Notes: generated by a model not told the origin, from the letters alone. Positions 52,397 to 61,679 are shown, counted from the first letter of the stretch. The stretch: DNA of 64,000 nt from an uncultured Eubacterium sp. (GCA_910584245.1 CAJTZF010000001.1:34555-98554), one strand, 5' to 3'. A program made the numbers and translations.

Positions 52397-54109
52397 TTAT
52401 TTTAAATCTTCTAAAATTTCTTGTGCTTTTTTCTTAGACAGATATTTGACCTTGGTAATTTTATTATCACTGTTTCTTATAACCTTTACATCTACTTTTC
52501 CTTTCTTATCATAACTGAAATTTTTAAAGGAACGGTCTTTTCTTGTGTCCATAAGAATACGGATGCGCTTGTTTTTCATATAATAAACACCATTTTTTAT
52601 CGTAATGTTCCACTTGGTATATTCTTTTTCTTGTTTGTCCGTTTTAAAGCCGTTCGTATCGCCCTGCTGTACCTTAAGCGCCACATCAATAATTGCATTG
52701 GCTTCTTTTTTTGTAAGCCATCCCTTATTTTGCATATATTTACATTCTTTTTTGATTTTACTACTGAGATTTTTGTTGACGTAATAACTGTTAAAACTAA
52801 CATAGGCATCCGGCCACACGGCACTAAAAGTCACTCCGTAGTCTGGTCCAGTTGAACCGGGTATATCTTTTTCCCCTGCATTATCAAAAAGGATAAAATA
52901 TTCTCCATTTTTATACACAACGGAATGAGGTGTCTGCACAGAATTGGAAGATGTTGTTTTTGCTTTAGATTTGTCTGTTACAGCAACATTCCGTTTTGTT
53001 GCTGCATATACCCCCATACAAGATGAGCAGACAAACAATATTATTGTTAAAGAAAACATTGTTATGTAAGTTACTTTCGATAATTTTTTAAAATTCATAA
53101 TTGCACCTAACCTTTCTTTTAAATTTTTTTTGCTATCACTAAATGCAATAGGCGATACAGGCAATTTGTATTTTACGTTTCTTCCCGCCGCCCGCAATAA
53201 AGTATCTCCATAGGCATATCGCTCCTGTTTATCTAAGTTCCATATTACCGCCTCATCACAAGAAAGCTCACAAGCCCTGTTTATACTCCGTTCCATCATG
53301 TACAAAAGAGGATTAAACCAATGTATACAGACAACAATCTGTATCAGCCATTTATACAGGATATCTCTCCTTCTATAATGTACCAGCTCATGTGAAATAG
53401 TATGCCGAAACTCCAAAACCGTCATTTGGGTTGTGGAAAGGATAATACAAGGATTGAATAAGCCAATCATAATAGGAGATCTTATCATGCTGTTTACAGA
53501 AAGCGCCATCCTTCTTTTGACATGATTTTTCTCCAGCAATTTATCAAATTCTTCCAGCAAAACAATATCTTGTACCTCTTTACTCCCCGCACGAATATAT
53601 TGCAATTTTTTTTCGTATGTTAATATTTTCCTTGCAAATAGAATAATTGCAGGCAACAACCAGATAAGCCATAAATATTGCCAGACAATATCTGATAAAA
53701 CATACGGTTTTCCTGTCAGCTCTTTGTTAGTTACTTCATCCACAGTTTCATCTGTTATTTCATAATTGATTTCCGATGATTGTATATTACCTTTTTCGTC
53801 TTCTGTATTCTCTGATTGGATAACATTTGTTTTGAAGTCTTCCGTTGGCGTTTGTTCATTCTGCAATCCTTCCAAGGAAGAATTATCTATACCACTAATT
53901 GGCGACTTTGCAGATTGGAACAACTCATTCATCAAATTTTGTTGTGGAGCAAAAGGAAGTAAAAGCCGGATAATGGCTATCATCCAAATATAGTACTGCC
54001 ATTGTCTGCAAAATTTCTTTCCAAACAACAGTAACACAAGATACAGCATGATAATCACAATTCCACCGGACAGTGACATTGATAAAATGACCGCTAAAAT
54101 TTCGTTCAT
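52397..54109 (-). CDS. BlaR1-like M56 family metallopeptidase/sensor
   Basis: 570 residues from ATG 54109, which overlaps the BlaI stop as ATGA. The N-terminal part has several membrane helices (e.g. SGGIVIIMLYLVLLLFG, IVWQYLWLIWLLPAIILF) and the M56 zinc motif HTISHELVHYRRRD with downstream CELSCDEAVI. It is related to BlaR1/MecR1. But the C-terminal 220 residues lack a penicillin-binding (SxxK/SxN/KTG) domain and instead have a soluble lysine-rich domain after a membrane helix, so beta-lactam sensing is doubtful. It should sense some signal outside the cell and cleave a target such as the BlaI-type repressor. Confidence 0.88.
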   Translation of the reverse strand: MNEILAVILSMSLSGGIVIIMLYLVLLLFGKKFCRQWQYYIWMIAIIRLLLPFAPQQNLMNELFQSAKSPISGIDNSSLEGLQNEQTPTEDFKTNVIQSENTEDEKGNIQSSEINYEITDETVDEVTNKELTGKPYVLSDIVWQYLWLIWLLPAIILFARKILTYEKKLQYIRAGSKEVQDIVLLEEFDKLLEKNHVKRRMALSVNSMIRSPIMIGLFNPCIILSTTQMTVLEFRHTISHELVHYRRRDILYKWLIQIVVCIHWFNPLLYMMERSINRACELSCDEAVIWNLDKQERYAYGDTLLRAAGRNVKYKLPVSPIAFSDSKKNLKERLGAIMNFKKLSKVTYITMFSLTIILFVCSSCMGVYAATKRNVAVTDKSKAKTTSSNSVQTPHSVVYKNGEYFILFDNAGEKDIPGSTGPDYGVTFSAVWPDAYVSFNSYYVNKNLSSKIKKECKYMQNKGWLTKKEANAIIDVALKVQQGDTNGFKTDKQEKEYTKWNITIKNGVYYMKNKRIRILMDTRKDRSFKNFSYDKKGKVDVKVIRNSDNKITKVKYLSKKKAQEILEDLK

Positions 54110-54486
54110 TTTCTGTCTTTTCCCTCCTTCCAATACATTTTTAATTCTTCATATTCTTCTGGTGAAAGCAATGCTCCCTGAATCAAGGTACAAACAAGTC
54201 CTTTGGCATCTCCCTCATAAACCCTGTCAAGCAGGCTCTGCGTCTGCACCTCTTTGTACTGTTCTTCTGATATGATTGCTATGTATTGATTCCTGCGACC
54301 AATTTTTTGCACGCTTAAGAAACCTTTACTTACCAATCTCGAGAGTAGCGTAATAATCGTATTTTTTGTCCATGACAGTCCTTTTTTTTCTAAAGCCTCC
54401 ACGATTTCTGCATACATTGCCTGATTGTTATTACCTGCCCATATAATTTTTAACAGTTCTAATTCATAATCTGAAACCTGTTGCAA
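54106..54486 (-). CDS. BlaI/MecI/CopY-family repressor
   Basis: 126 residues. A winged helix with SWTKNTIITLLSRLVSKGFLSVQK is the typical DNA-binding part, followed by a C-terminal dimerisation helix (LLSPEEYEELKMYWKEGKDRK). It pairs with the downstream M56 protein by an ATGA overlap, the usual BlaI-BlaR1 order. It should bind the two operators at 54579-54619 and repress its own promoter. Confidence 0.92.
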   Translation of the reverse strand: MQQVSDYELELLKIIWAGNNNQAMYAEIVEALEKKGLSWTKNTIITLLSRLVSKGFLSVQKIGRRNQYIAIISEEQYKEVQTQSLLDRVYEGDAKGLVCTLIQGALLSPEEYEELKMYWKEGKDRK

Positions 54487-54578
54487 AATATCTACCTCCC
54501 CTTTAATTTAATAAGTTTCTTATTTAACCATGGTTATATACTGAGGTTCTTGACGGTAAAGCATTCATTATTTTTTAT

Positions 54579-54593
54579 GATAACATGCTGTAC
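54579..54593. promoter_or_regulatory. candidate BlaI-type operator 1
   Basis: gataacatgctgtac contains the dyad ACA-nnn-TGT (minus strand GTACAGCATGTTATC). It matches the family pattern and is repeated at 54605-54619 with 26-bp spacing, downstream of the promoter's -10 box. Confidence 0.75.
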
Positions 54594-54602
54594 GCTAAAA
54601 TT

Positions 54603-54631
54603 AAGATAACATATTGTACTCATAATGTCAA
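54603..54631 (-). promoter_or_regulatory. promoter of the BlaI-BlaR1 operon
   Basis: On the minus strand TTGACA (54631-54626) and TATCTT (54608-54603) have a 17-bp spacer, which holds an operator (54605-54619). Repressor binding would block the polymerase directly. Confidence 0.75.
54605..54619. promoter_or_regulatory. candidate BlaI-type operator 2
   Basis: gataacatattgtac repeats operator 1 with two changes and keeps the ACA-nnn-TGT dyad. It lies between the -35 and -10 boxes of the operon. Confidence 0.78.
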
Positions 54632-54711
54632 GACATTATTTTCAAAATAAATGTATGGTATTTCACCATGCTTGTCTACCAGTAACCATTATTATCTATA
54701 GAGCCATCTGT

Positions 54712-55389
54712 TTATCTACTCCATCCATCTTTCTCTTTATCTGTCTTATAAACAGAACGATCATGCCTTACACTTTCTGTAGATTTCATTTCTTCCATGA
54801 AACTCTCCACCGCCTTTACATACACCTCTGCCTGTTCCAGCGTACATATCCGGTTCTCCGGTATAATCTCGTCCCTTATTTCAGAATTCTTTATGCCCTG
54901 TTCCGTCTGTACATTCCAGAATCCCGCCAGCCTGTACTCCGTTCCCCGCCTATTATAATCCTCATATACTGGAATTACTTCCCCTTTTGATGTCTGCCAT
55001 GAGGTAATCTCCGGGAAAATAACAAGCCTGTCATACCGGAGGAGAGGGGTGCGATACTCTTTCAACAGCCTGCCGAGAGGGGTATAGCCATAAGGGGAGG
55101 CAGCACGTATATCCTTTTTTTCTTCCACAAGCCTTACAAACTCCCTTACCACTGGAATCATGGACAGCAGCTTATCAAGGATTGTTTTGAGTTTGTCCAA
55201 CAAATTGATGAAATCCATCCGCTTTTCAAGTTCCTCATCCAGCACGCTGACATCACATAAAAGATTTTCTTTTTTGGAACGAAGGGTAAGAGTATCTATT
55301 TTTAAGGATAGATTTTCCTGCTTTATTTCTTCCTGTTCTGCCATGAGTTTTTGTTTCGTTTCCATGCTTTCCGTTTTTATCTGTATCAA
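54712..55389 (-). CDS. coiled-coil protein, possible truncated mobilisation (MobV/Pre) remnant
   Basis: 225 residues. The first 80 residues form a coiled coil (METKQKLMAEQEEIKQENLS), then MIPVVREFVRLVEE and a basic region GYTPLGRLLKEYRTPLLRYDRL. This resembles C-terminal parts of plasmid mobilisation relaxases in related bacteria, but no relaxase motif is present and its N-terminus ends near 55430, exactly where the antisense integrase frame begins its native sequence. A start codon is likely by chance. Probably a remnant of a mobile element. Confidence 0.4.
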   Translation of the reverse strand: MIQIKTESMETKQKLMAEQEEIKQENLSLKIDTLTLRSKKENLLCDVSVLDEELEKRMDFINLLDKLKTILDKLLSMIPVVREFVRLVEEKKDIRAASPYGYTPLGRLLKEYRTPLLRYDRLVIFPEITSWQTSKGEVIPVYEDYNRRGTEYRLAGFWNVQTEQGIKNSEIRDEIIPENRICTLEQAEVYVKAVESFMEEMKSTESVRHDRSVYKTDKEKDGWSR

Positions 55390-56544
55390 ATCTTCCTCTG
55401 CTCCGGCAAGTTCTATGATGTTGTATCAGAAAATATCACGCTGGGTGATCTGCTGGACGTATGGGCAGATGAAGAACTGAAAACGGGGACACTGAGTAAC
55501 GGAACTGTTGAAAATTATCTTCTGACTATTAGCAGAATCAAACAGCACCCTATCAGTGACCGTAAACTGAAATCGGTCACATCGGAGCATTTACAGCAGT
55601 TTTTAGATCTGCTCACATTTGGAGGCACTGCTGGGGGATTTACCTCAAAAGGGTATAGCAAAGATTATATCCATTCTTTTTCGGCTGTATTACAGCAGTC
55701 TTTCCGGTTTGCAGTATTCCCAAAGAAGTATATTACTTTTAATCCAATGCAGTATGTAGTGTTAAGGAAGAAGTCTGAAAATGCCGACTTATTCACAGAT
55801 GGAGAAAGCAAAGATGCCGGAACCACACCATTAACATTTCAGCAGTATCAGGAGTTGATGGCTTATCTGGGAAAAAAGAATAAGTCTGCCATCCTGCCAA
55901 TGCAGATAGCTTATTTCACAGATCTGAGGCTTGGCGAGGTATGTGGGCTGGCATGGCAGGACATCAATCTTGATGAGCAGTATTTTACGGTACGGAGGAG
56001 TGTCCGTTACAACGGTGCAAGGCACAAGACGGAGATTGGCCCGACAAAGCGGAAGAAGGTGCGGACCGTTGACTTTGGCGATACACTCACTAAAATTTTG
56101 AGGAAAGCCAAAAAGGAGCAGCACCGACAGCGTTTACAGTGCGGACAGCTTTACCATCTGAACTATTATAGGGAAGTGACAGAAAAAAACAGGGTGTATT
56201 ATGAACTGTACCATTTGGACGGCACAGCAGAGATACCCGAGGATTATACAGAGATTTCCCTTGTATGTTTAAGACCAGACGGGGCATACGAATCCTCAAG
56301 CACGATAGGGATTGTCTGCCGGACGATAAAAGAACGGATTCCGGGCTTTGAAAACTTTCACTTCCATGCACTAAGGCATACCTACACTTCCAACCTGCTC
56401 GCTAATGGGGCACAACCAAAAGACGTGCAGGAACTGTTAGGACATTCTGACATCAGCATTACCATGAATGTATATGCCCATGCTGACAGAGAGGCAAAAC
56501 GTAATTCTGCCAGACTTCTTGATAAGGTAGTGGGTAGTGATTAA
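55351..56544 (+). CDS. tyrosine recombinase/integrase, N-terminally truncated
   Basis: 397 residues as read from a TTG, but native integrase sequence begins about residue 27 (SENITLGDLLDVWADEEL). Catalytic residues are present: Arg in YFTDLRLGEVCGL, HALRHTYTS (H-x-x-R), LLGHSDISITMNVYAH with the second histidine and Tyr nucleophile. The usual N-terminal arm-binding domain of about 60 residues is missing; the first 26 residues come from sequence antisense to the mobilisation remnant. There is no ribosome site. The core may still fold, but function is doubtful. Its downstream hairpin is shared with the next remnant. Confidence 0.75.
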   Translation: MFRFHAFRFYLYQIFLCSGKFYDVVSENITLGDLLDVWADEELKTGTLSNGTVENYLLTISRIKQHPISDRKLKSVTSEHLQQFLDLLTFGGTAGGFTSKGYSKDYIHSFSAVLQQSFRFAVFPKKYITFNPMQYVVLRKKSENADLFTDGESKDAGTTPLTFQQYQELMAYLGKKNKSAILPMQIAYFTDLRLGEVCGLAWQDINLDEQYFTVRRSVRYNGARHKTEIGPTKRKKVRTVDFGDTLTKILRKAKKEQHRQRLQCGQLYHLNYYREVTEKNRVYYELYHLDGTAEIPEDYTEISLVCLRPDGAYESSSTIGIVCRTIKERIPGFENFHFHALRHTYTSNLLANGAQPKDVQELLGHSDISITMNVYAHADREAKRNSARLLDKVVGSD

Positions 56545-56559
56545 CAGTCCACAAAAAAG

Positions 56560-56602
56560 TTTTCCCTTGTAAATACCCGGCAAGGGCAAAAACAAGGGAA
56601 AA
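56560..56602 (+). terminator. hairpin after the integrase gene
   Basis: A stem ttttcccttgt / acaagggaaaa of 11 bp with a 21-nt loop, 15 bp after the integrase stop. The 10-bp core tttcccttgt recurs in the same place after the second integrase remnant (56976-57016). Confidence 0.7.
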
Positions 56603-56769
56603 TGATACATAACGTAAGGTTCTAGGTACTACAAAGCCTTAAAAATAGGGAAAGTTTGAGCAATTCACTTTCCAATCCCGATTTGTCTCTTACAACAATA
56701 TTAACAGTATACCACGCCACTGTATATAATTCCACATCTTATTTAGACGAAATGCGAAGCATTTCATTA

Positions 56770-56971
56770 CACCTATGCCATTACCGACAAACTGCCTACC
56801 CTTACCGCGCATATTCTTCATTGTGCATCTGATACATAGGCCGGTCCTCCCTTGAAGGCACTTCTGGAACACTCTGATGTAAGTGCCACAATGAATGTTT
56901 ATGCCCATGCCACCAGAGAGGCAAAACGGACTTCCCCAATGCCTCTGGATAAGGCAGCGGGCGGTAATTAA
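56770..56971 (+). pseudogene. second integrase C-terminal remnant
   Basis: Starting near 56770 the plus strand reads TDKLPTLTAHILHCASDT, a stop, then PLKALLEHSDVSATMNVYAHATREAKR and ends LDKAAGGN at TAA 56969-56971. This is the HxxR-to-Tyr region of a tyrosine recombinase like the one 200 bp upstream, with the catalytic arginine and a functional frame lost (HILH for HILRH). It ends in the same way (REAKR.....LDK). An older copy of the same kind of element. Confidence 0.75.
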
Positions 56972-56975
56972 AAAC

Positions 56976-57016
56976 TTTCCCTTGTTTCGTCTTATTAAGA
57001 GCAATAACAAGGGAAA
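56976..57016 (+). terminator. hairpin after the integrase remnant
   Basis: A stem tttcccttgt / acaagggaaa of 10 bp with a 21-nt loop, directly after the second integrase stop. Same sequence as at 56560-56602. Confidence 0.7.
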
Positions 57017-57092
57017 TGGTTGATTTGATGATGTAATGGGTTTGACGGATTGCGTAAAATGGCGATTTTGGTTGATATTAGTTTAATATGAA

Positions 57093-59093
57093 TTACACTT
57101 TAAAGGATGCCACCGTCTCGTTTAAAAGCTCGCTTAACCGGAAAAGCTCTTCCATTTTCGCCAAAACCGTATTCGAATTTTTATTCGAACTTTGAGCAGA
57201 CTGCTCCATTCCCTGTATATATTCCGAAATGACACCGACAAGTGACACAATGTTCCGGATTGTCTCATTGATTCCTTCCATGCTGGCGCTCATCTGGCTG
57301 GAGGCATCTCCCAGATCACGGGAAATATCGCCATAAAAGGCCGCATCTTTTTTATACATGCCCGCCAGCTCTGCCATAACCTTATAATCCTGCATAACTT
57401 TTCCATTCATAAACTCCAGAAGCTTTTGGGAACTCCGGGACAGGACAGATACATTCTGTACGACGCCTTCTGTCACCTGCCGGATCTTATCTACCGCCTC
57501 TCTCGAATTATCCGCCAGCTCACGAATCTCATCCGCAACGACAGCAAACCCTTTTCCCGCCTCTCCTGCCCTTGCCGCCTCTATGGAAGCATTTAACGCC
57601 AAGAGATTCGTCTGCGAACTGATAGCGAGAATCTCTTCCGTCAAGGTATCAATGTCCCGTACCCGCTGGCTGTCCTCGATCGCCTTTTCCAATCCCTCTT
57701 TTGACTCCATGTAAAGTGAGATCGCCTCTTTCCCAGCTTTTTCCGAATTTTTATGCTGCTCTCCCGCGCGGCTCATAATATCCTCGGACTGCTCCGCCGC
57801 CTCACCTGCTTTATATGCCACACTTTCTACTAAAACACCCAATTCCTTCCCCGTACGCTCTATATTTTCCGCCAGCTCCTTTGCCTCTGCCGTCTGCTTC
57901 ATAACACAGACGACAGAATCTAAAATATCAGAAATGCCCTGCGTCAGCACTGTCATCTCCGAAGAAGTCCCCTCCGCTATGACGCTGATATTCTCCGCCT
58001 CTTCTTTTGTGCTCAGAATAATGCCCCGGATCTGTTGTTTTACCTCCGCCGTCGCCGTGCGGATCTGTTCCGTCTCATTTTTATACTCTTTCGGGATCGC
58101 CTTCACACTCACCATGTTTTCTGAAAAGTCGCCGGAGGCAAACTGCTTCAGCATCTGCACTGGCGCCAATGTCCTGCCAATAAGTCCCGTCATAAACATT
58201 GTCACAAGCGCGATAACTACAAGTGCAATCACAAGCGCTACAACGAACATCGTCGTAAGCGAGTTTATGACATTGGCGGTCGGCGCCACTACTCCTAACC
58301 TCCAATTGCTGCCTGCAATGACAGAAGTGGCAAAATAACATTTACTGCCATCATAATCCTTGAGCTTTATCACACCGCGGTCCGTTCCCTCCATAATCCC
58401 GGTCAGTCCTGGCATAATGTCGGTGACCAAAACGGCTGAGTCCTCTGTCGGCTCAAATTCCTTATTTCTATGAGCCACATACTGACCGCTCGTGTCTGAC
58501 AAAAACCCATAGACTCCCTCCGCAAAATTAATACTTCCCGTCAGGTCGGTCACTGTCGCCAATGTTACGTCCAGGCCGATTACCGCTGCCAGCTGTCCGT
58601 TTATGTAAATCGGTGAAGCAATCGTTGTACACATCTGATTTGTCAGTACATCCCAGTATGGATCTGTCACGATCGTCATCTTTCCCGCCTCAGCCTGCTG
58701 GTACCACCCACGCTGGACTGGGTCATACCCCTTCGGTATTTCTGCCTGGCGGTTAGACTGGAAAAACTCGCTTTCTTTTGTGCCGCAATATAAGTTTAAA
58801 AGCTCCTCCCTGCCCTCTGCATATGTATCCAGCACGGACTGGATAAACGCCGGGTCATCATTGGCAGCAGCCTCGATACTGTTTGCCGCTCCCTCCGCCA
58901 GCATCTTTTCATTCTCAATCCAAGTGTTAATTTCCTCTGCATACCGGTCCGCATTTAACTGAAGCGCGTCCGTCTGATTACGAACCAGATTTCTTCCGGC
59001 CACAAAAACAATTCCAATTGTCGTCAGCAGGATGCTGACCGCAACAATACAGACAACGCTAATTGTCAACTTTCCTTTTATTGTTCTCCTCAT
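57093..59093 (-). CDS. methyl-accepting chemotaxis protein with dCache sensor
   Basis: 666 residues. One membrane helix at residues 11-33, a periplasmic-type dCache sensor (WYQQAEAGK, TIASPIY, GLDVTLATVTDL, later YFATSVIAGSNWRLG), a second helix near 283-307, a HAMP domain, then a signalling coiled coil with the tip EILAISSQTNLLALNASIEAARAGEAGKGFAVVADEIRELA. It senses an unknown small molecule and feeds a CheA/CheW system. The ATG has GGAGAGGCGGA upstream. No neighbour belongs to chemotaxis. Confidence 0.95.
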   Translation of the reverse strand: MRRTIKGKLTISVVCIVAVSILLTTIGIVFVAGRNLVRNQTDALQLNADRYAEEINTWIENEKMLAEGAANSIEAAANDDPAFIQSVLDTYAEGREELLNLYCGTKESEFFQSNRQAEIPKGYDPVQRGWYQQAEAGKMTIVTDPYWDVLTNQMCTTIASPIYINGQLAAVIGLDVTLATVTDLTGSINFAEGVYGFLSDTSGQYVAHRNKEFEPTEDSAVLVTDIMPGLTGIMEGTDRGVIKLKDYDGSKCYFATSVIAGSNWRLGVVAPTANVINSLTTMFVVALVIALVVIALVTMFMTGLIGRTLAPVQMLKQFASGDFSENMVSVKAIPKEYKNETEQIRTATAEVKQQIRGIILSTKEEAENISVIAEGTSSEMTVLTQGISDILDSVVCVMKQTAEAKELAENIERTGKELGVLVESVAYKAGEAAEQSEDIMSRAGEQHKNSEKAGKEAISLYMESKEGLEKAIEDSQRVRDIDTLTEEILAISSQTNLLALNASIEAARAGEAGKGFAVVADEIRELADNSREAVDKIRQVTEGVVQNVSVLSRSSQKLLEFMNGKVMQDYKVMAELAGMYKKDAAFYGDISRDLGDASSQMSASMEGINETIRNIVSLVGVISEYIQGMEQSAQSSNKNSNTVLAKMEELFRLSELLNETVASFKV

Positions 59094-59140
59094 AATCCGC
59101 CTCTCCGTTTCTAACTATTATTTTGTCACTCCTAACGATG

Positions 59141-60433
59141 CTATGCGGGAATATTCAACAGAATTCTCACGATAAACATGCCATCCTCCGCGCTAAATTC
59201 CGCCTCACCATTATAATGGGACACTACTTTTAAAACACTTGGTATTCCCATCCCGCCTCCTGTATCCGACTTTGGCACGCCATTTTTCAATTTCACATCG
59301 GACGCACACGTATTTCTACATTGGACCGCTATTTTCTTTCCTTTACGGGTAACTGAAATATGAATTTTCTGCACCGGCTCGCCGGAAGCCAGACAACCGT
59401 GAATGGCATTTTCAAAAATATTGGCAATAACGGCGACCAGATCAATATCTCTCACCGCTATGTCCCCCGCCACCTTTGCATGCATCGTAACCTGGATCTT
59501 CTTTTCCGCCGCCCGCCTTGCGTAGACAGACAAAATACTATTGATTGTCTCATTGCCACAGACGCACTCCGTCTTCTGGCTCTCGATATCCTTTCTAAAC
59601 TGTTTCACATAGGTGAGAAGCTTATCATGCATCCCATTCCGGATGTATTCCTCAATTAAAAGACAGTGATGGCGGGCGTCATGCCGTATTCTCGCCAATT
59701 CCTCTTTCGACTCATTCATAAGCTCCAGCTGACGGTATATCAGACGCTCATTTGTCTCAAGCAGTTCCTTTTCCACTTGGTAATACCGTTCCTTTCCCCT
59801 GTGCAAATAGAGCTCAAACACCATGTACTGGATAATTCCCGCCATAAAAAAAAGTATCATCGTGCGCACAAAACGAAACAGGGAAAACACGCGGGGCCCA
59901 GGCCAAAATGCCACAAGAGCAGCAATCAGTATGGATAATAGCACGGTGACCGCGCTAAACCAATCCATCTCCTCCCGCAAGTAATCAATACCTTTCAGAA
60001 AACGGCTTCTAACCTTAGCCACAATAACAAAAACGATTGCCATAATGATCAGGCGAACGACGACATCCACCCACAAATTTCCCGCAAACCACATACGTGA
60101 TATATCAATACCGCAAAAAACCGTTACAGACAGCAAATAGAAGCCAAGCGTTAATTTGTACAGGGACAGGTACAGCGTATCCCTGCTCATGCATATGCAA
60201 AACACTCCCACAACTAAAATAGCAAGCATGCCCGCAAACCGAACAAAGTTCTCCCTATTTAAAAGATACCAGAAACCAAATGCCGCAGCAGCCAATAGCC
60301 CAAAAATAACATAACAGCACAGCGTTTTCTTCATGGAAAACCTGGGACGGTCCAAAAGCAGAAAAACTACCGTCATCAGTCCCACTCCCATTCCATTTCT
60401 CAAAAGTGAAATCCAGTATGAACCTCCTAACAT
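59141..60433 (-). CDS. GHKL-type sensor histidine kinase (AgrC-like)
   Basis: 430 residues. Six or seven membrane helices fill the first 210 residues. A DHp helix with RIRHDARHHC (phospho-acceptor histidine) and a GHKL ATPase with NIFENAIHG (N box) and GGGMGIPSVLKVV follow. This is the AgrC/LytS-like group that reads peptide signals in Firmicutes. The LytTR regulator gene is just upstream on the same strand (115-bp gap), making a typical pair in one operon. The peptide ligand gene is not seen. Confidence 0.9.
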   Translation of the reverse strand: MLGGSYWISLLRNGMGVGLMTVVFLLLDRPRFSMKKTLCCYVIFGLLAAAAFGFWYLLNRENFVRFAGMLAILVVGVFCICMSRDTLYLSLYKLTLGFYLLSVTVFCGIDISRMWFAGNLWVDVVVRLIIMAIVFVIVAKVRSRFLKGIDYLREEMDWFSAVTVLLSILIAALVAFWPGPRVFSLFRFVRTMILFFMAGIIQYMVFELYLHRGKERYYQVEKELLETNERLIYRQLELMNESKEELARIRHDARHHCLLIEEYIRNGMHDKLLTYVKQFRKDIESQKTECVCGNETINSILSVYARRAAEKKIQVTMHAKVAGDIAVRDIDLVAVIANIFENAIHGCLASGEPVQKIHISVTRKGKKIAVQCRNTCASDVKLKNGVPKSDTGGGMGIPSVLKVVSHYNGEAEFSAEDGMFIVRILLNIPA

Positions 60434-60548
60434 GGCCTAACTCCTTTTTCTAAAGAAACATATGCTTATGCCTCTGCTCCAGCCGGATGGCAACATCAAG
60501 CCTATCTATAAATAACATAATATCGTTTTTTTTTCAATGCTTGTGGAA

Positions 60549-61310
60549 TCATTCGCACTTTTGGGGGTACGCTTTGCACCCTGTTTCCTCTTCACAGTAA
60601 TAATCAAAATACCGTTCCCGCAAGGGCTGGTAAGACCCGCGTGGCAAATAAATTTTCTCCCCGTTATCCATCTGCAGTTCGCGTGCGTTTAAGCTTTCTA
60701 TATGATCCAGATTGGCAATATAGCTGATTCCGACCTTTACAAATTCCGGATAACCACACAACATATCATAAATTCTTGCCATCGTCATCCGAAGCACATA
60801 CTGTGTCCCGTCCGACAAATACATATACTGGCACTTTTTCTGCGCCTCACAAAATACGATGTCATGAACGGACACCCGGTGAATCCTATCGTGTATCCGA
60901 AACGGCACATATTTTTTCTGCTCCCTGTCCACCTGCTGCAAAAGCTTATCCAAAACCGGAAACATCTCCTCTTCCATAACAGGTTTAACTAAATATTGAT
61001 CGGCATCTACGCGAAAAGCCTCCAGCGCATATTCCCTGGAGGTTGTAAGAAAAATTATCCTGCATTCATTTCCCATTTCCCGAAGCTCCTTCGCCGCTTC
61101 AATCCCCATCTTCCCCGGCATATAAATATCCATAATAATCAGATCCGGCACATACCCCTCTCCTCTTACAAACTGGAGCAACCCGTCTGCATGTGTAAAA
61201 CGGCGAATCGAAAAATCGTATCCATTCTGTTGTTTGCGGTAAGACTCCAACATTTCTTCCACCTTATCAAGTTCCATTATTTCATCGTCACATAGTGCAA
61301 TCTGATACAT
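60549..61310 (-). CDS. LytTR-family response regulator (AgrA-like)
   Basis: 253 residues from ATG 61310, behind GGCGGAGGATT (the frame is open further upstream). Receiver: IALCDDEIMELD, phospho-acceptor LIIMDIYMPG, and LTTSREYALEAF with QYLVKPVMEEE. Output: LytTR DNA-binding domain with VSVHDIVFCEAQKKCQYMYL and YIANLDHIESLNARELQMD. It should be phosphorylated by the neighbouring GHKL kinase. Confidence 0.93.
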   Translation of the reverse strand: MYQIALCDDEIMELDKVEEMLESYRKQQNGYDFSIRRFTHADGLLQFVRGEGYVPDLIIMDIYMPGKMGIEAAKELREMGNECRIIFLTTSREYALEAFRVDADQYLVKPVMEEEMFPVLDKLLQQVDREQKKYVPFRIHDRIHRVSVHDIVFCEAQKKCQYMYLSDGTQYVLRMTMARIYDMLCGYPEFVKVGISYIANLDHIESLNARELQMDNGEKIYLPRGSYQPLRERYFDYYCEEETGCKAYPQKCE

Positions 61311-61344
61311 AATCCTCCGCCCTTTCTTTCTGCTTTGTATTATA

Positions 61345-61373
61345 ACTGTAGCAAATTTCACATACAGCGTCAA
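61345..61373 (-). promoter_or_regulatory. promoter of the LytTR-kinase operon
   Basis: On the minus strand TTGACG (61373-61368) with a 17-bp spacer to TACAGT (61350-61345), 34 bp before the start at 61310. A second TATAAT lies a few bases downstream. Confidence 0.65.
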
Positions 61374-61431
61374 CACAAACCCTGTCATATTATCCCCGCT
61401 TATTTTAAAATATAAAATATGGTTACACAAA

Positions 61432-61460
61432 TTGAAAATTTCGTTTCTTTCGTATATAAT
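61432..61460 (+). promoter_or_regulatory. promoter of the plus-strand GHKL kinase
   Basis: TTGAAA (61432-61437), 17-bp spacer, TATAAT (61455-61460). With a start site near 61467 it leaves a leader of about 255 nt before the TTG start at 61722, which holds several hairpins. Confidence 0.75.
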
Positions 61461-61474
61461 GATACCAGGGTCAA

Positions 61475-61516
61475 AAGGTCATGCGATTCATGCTTGCATG
61501 AATTGGCATGACTTTG
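61475..61516 (+). repeat. palindromic 42-bp repeat, copy 1
   Basis: 42 bp identical to 61638-61679. It is an imperfect palindrome with arms gtcatgc / gcatgac and inner attcatgc / gcatgaat around TT. In the RNA it would form a long hairpin, extended by gggtc / gaccc outside (61470-61525). Confidence 0.85.
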
Positions 61517-61566
61517 GGACCCGCAAAAACATGAGAATGCAGCCCGATCCGGGCGTAATTCGAATG

Positions 61567-61616
61567 GTTTTAGAATTGCGGGAGTTGAGCTCGACAGAGC
61601 TCACGCAGCAATTCGT
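61567..61616 (+). repeat. inverted repeat in the kinase leader
   Basis: Arms gaattgc / gcaattc and tgagctc / gagctca enclose a small loop. It lies between the two copies of the palindromic repeat. A further stem gcccg / cgggc is at 61538-61553. Confidence 0.7.
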
Positions 61617-61637
61617 GGTATCCTTATATTTTTATTG

Positions 61638-61679
61638 AAGGTCATGCGATTCATGCTTGCATGAATTGGCATGACTTTG
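61638..61679 (+). repeat. palindromic 42-bp repeat, copy 2
   Basis: Identical to 61475-61516, 163 bp downstream. It ends 43 bp before the kinase start codon. Confidence 0.85.

Noticed and set aside
57934..58338. 134-codon plus-strand frame opposite the chemoreceptor.
   Set aside because: It is inside a clearly coding chemoreceptor gene and has no start signals.
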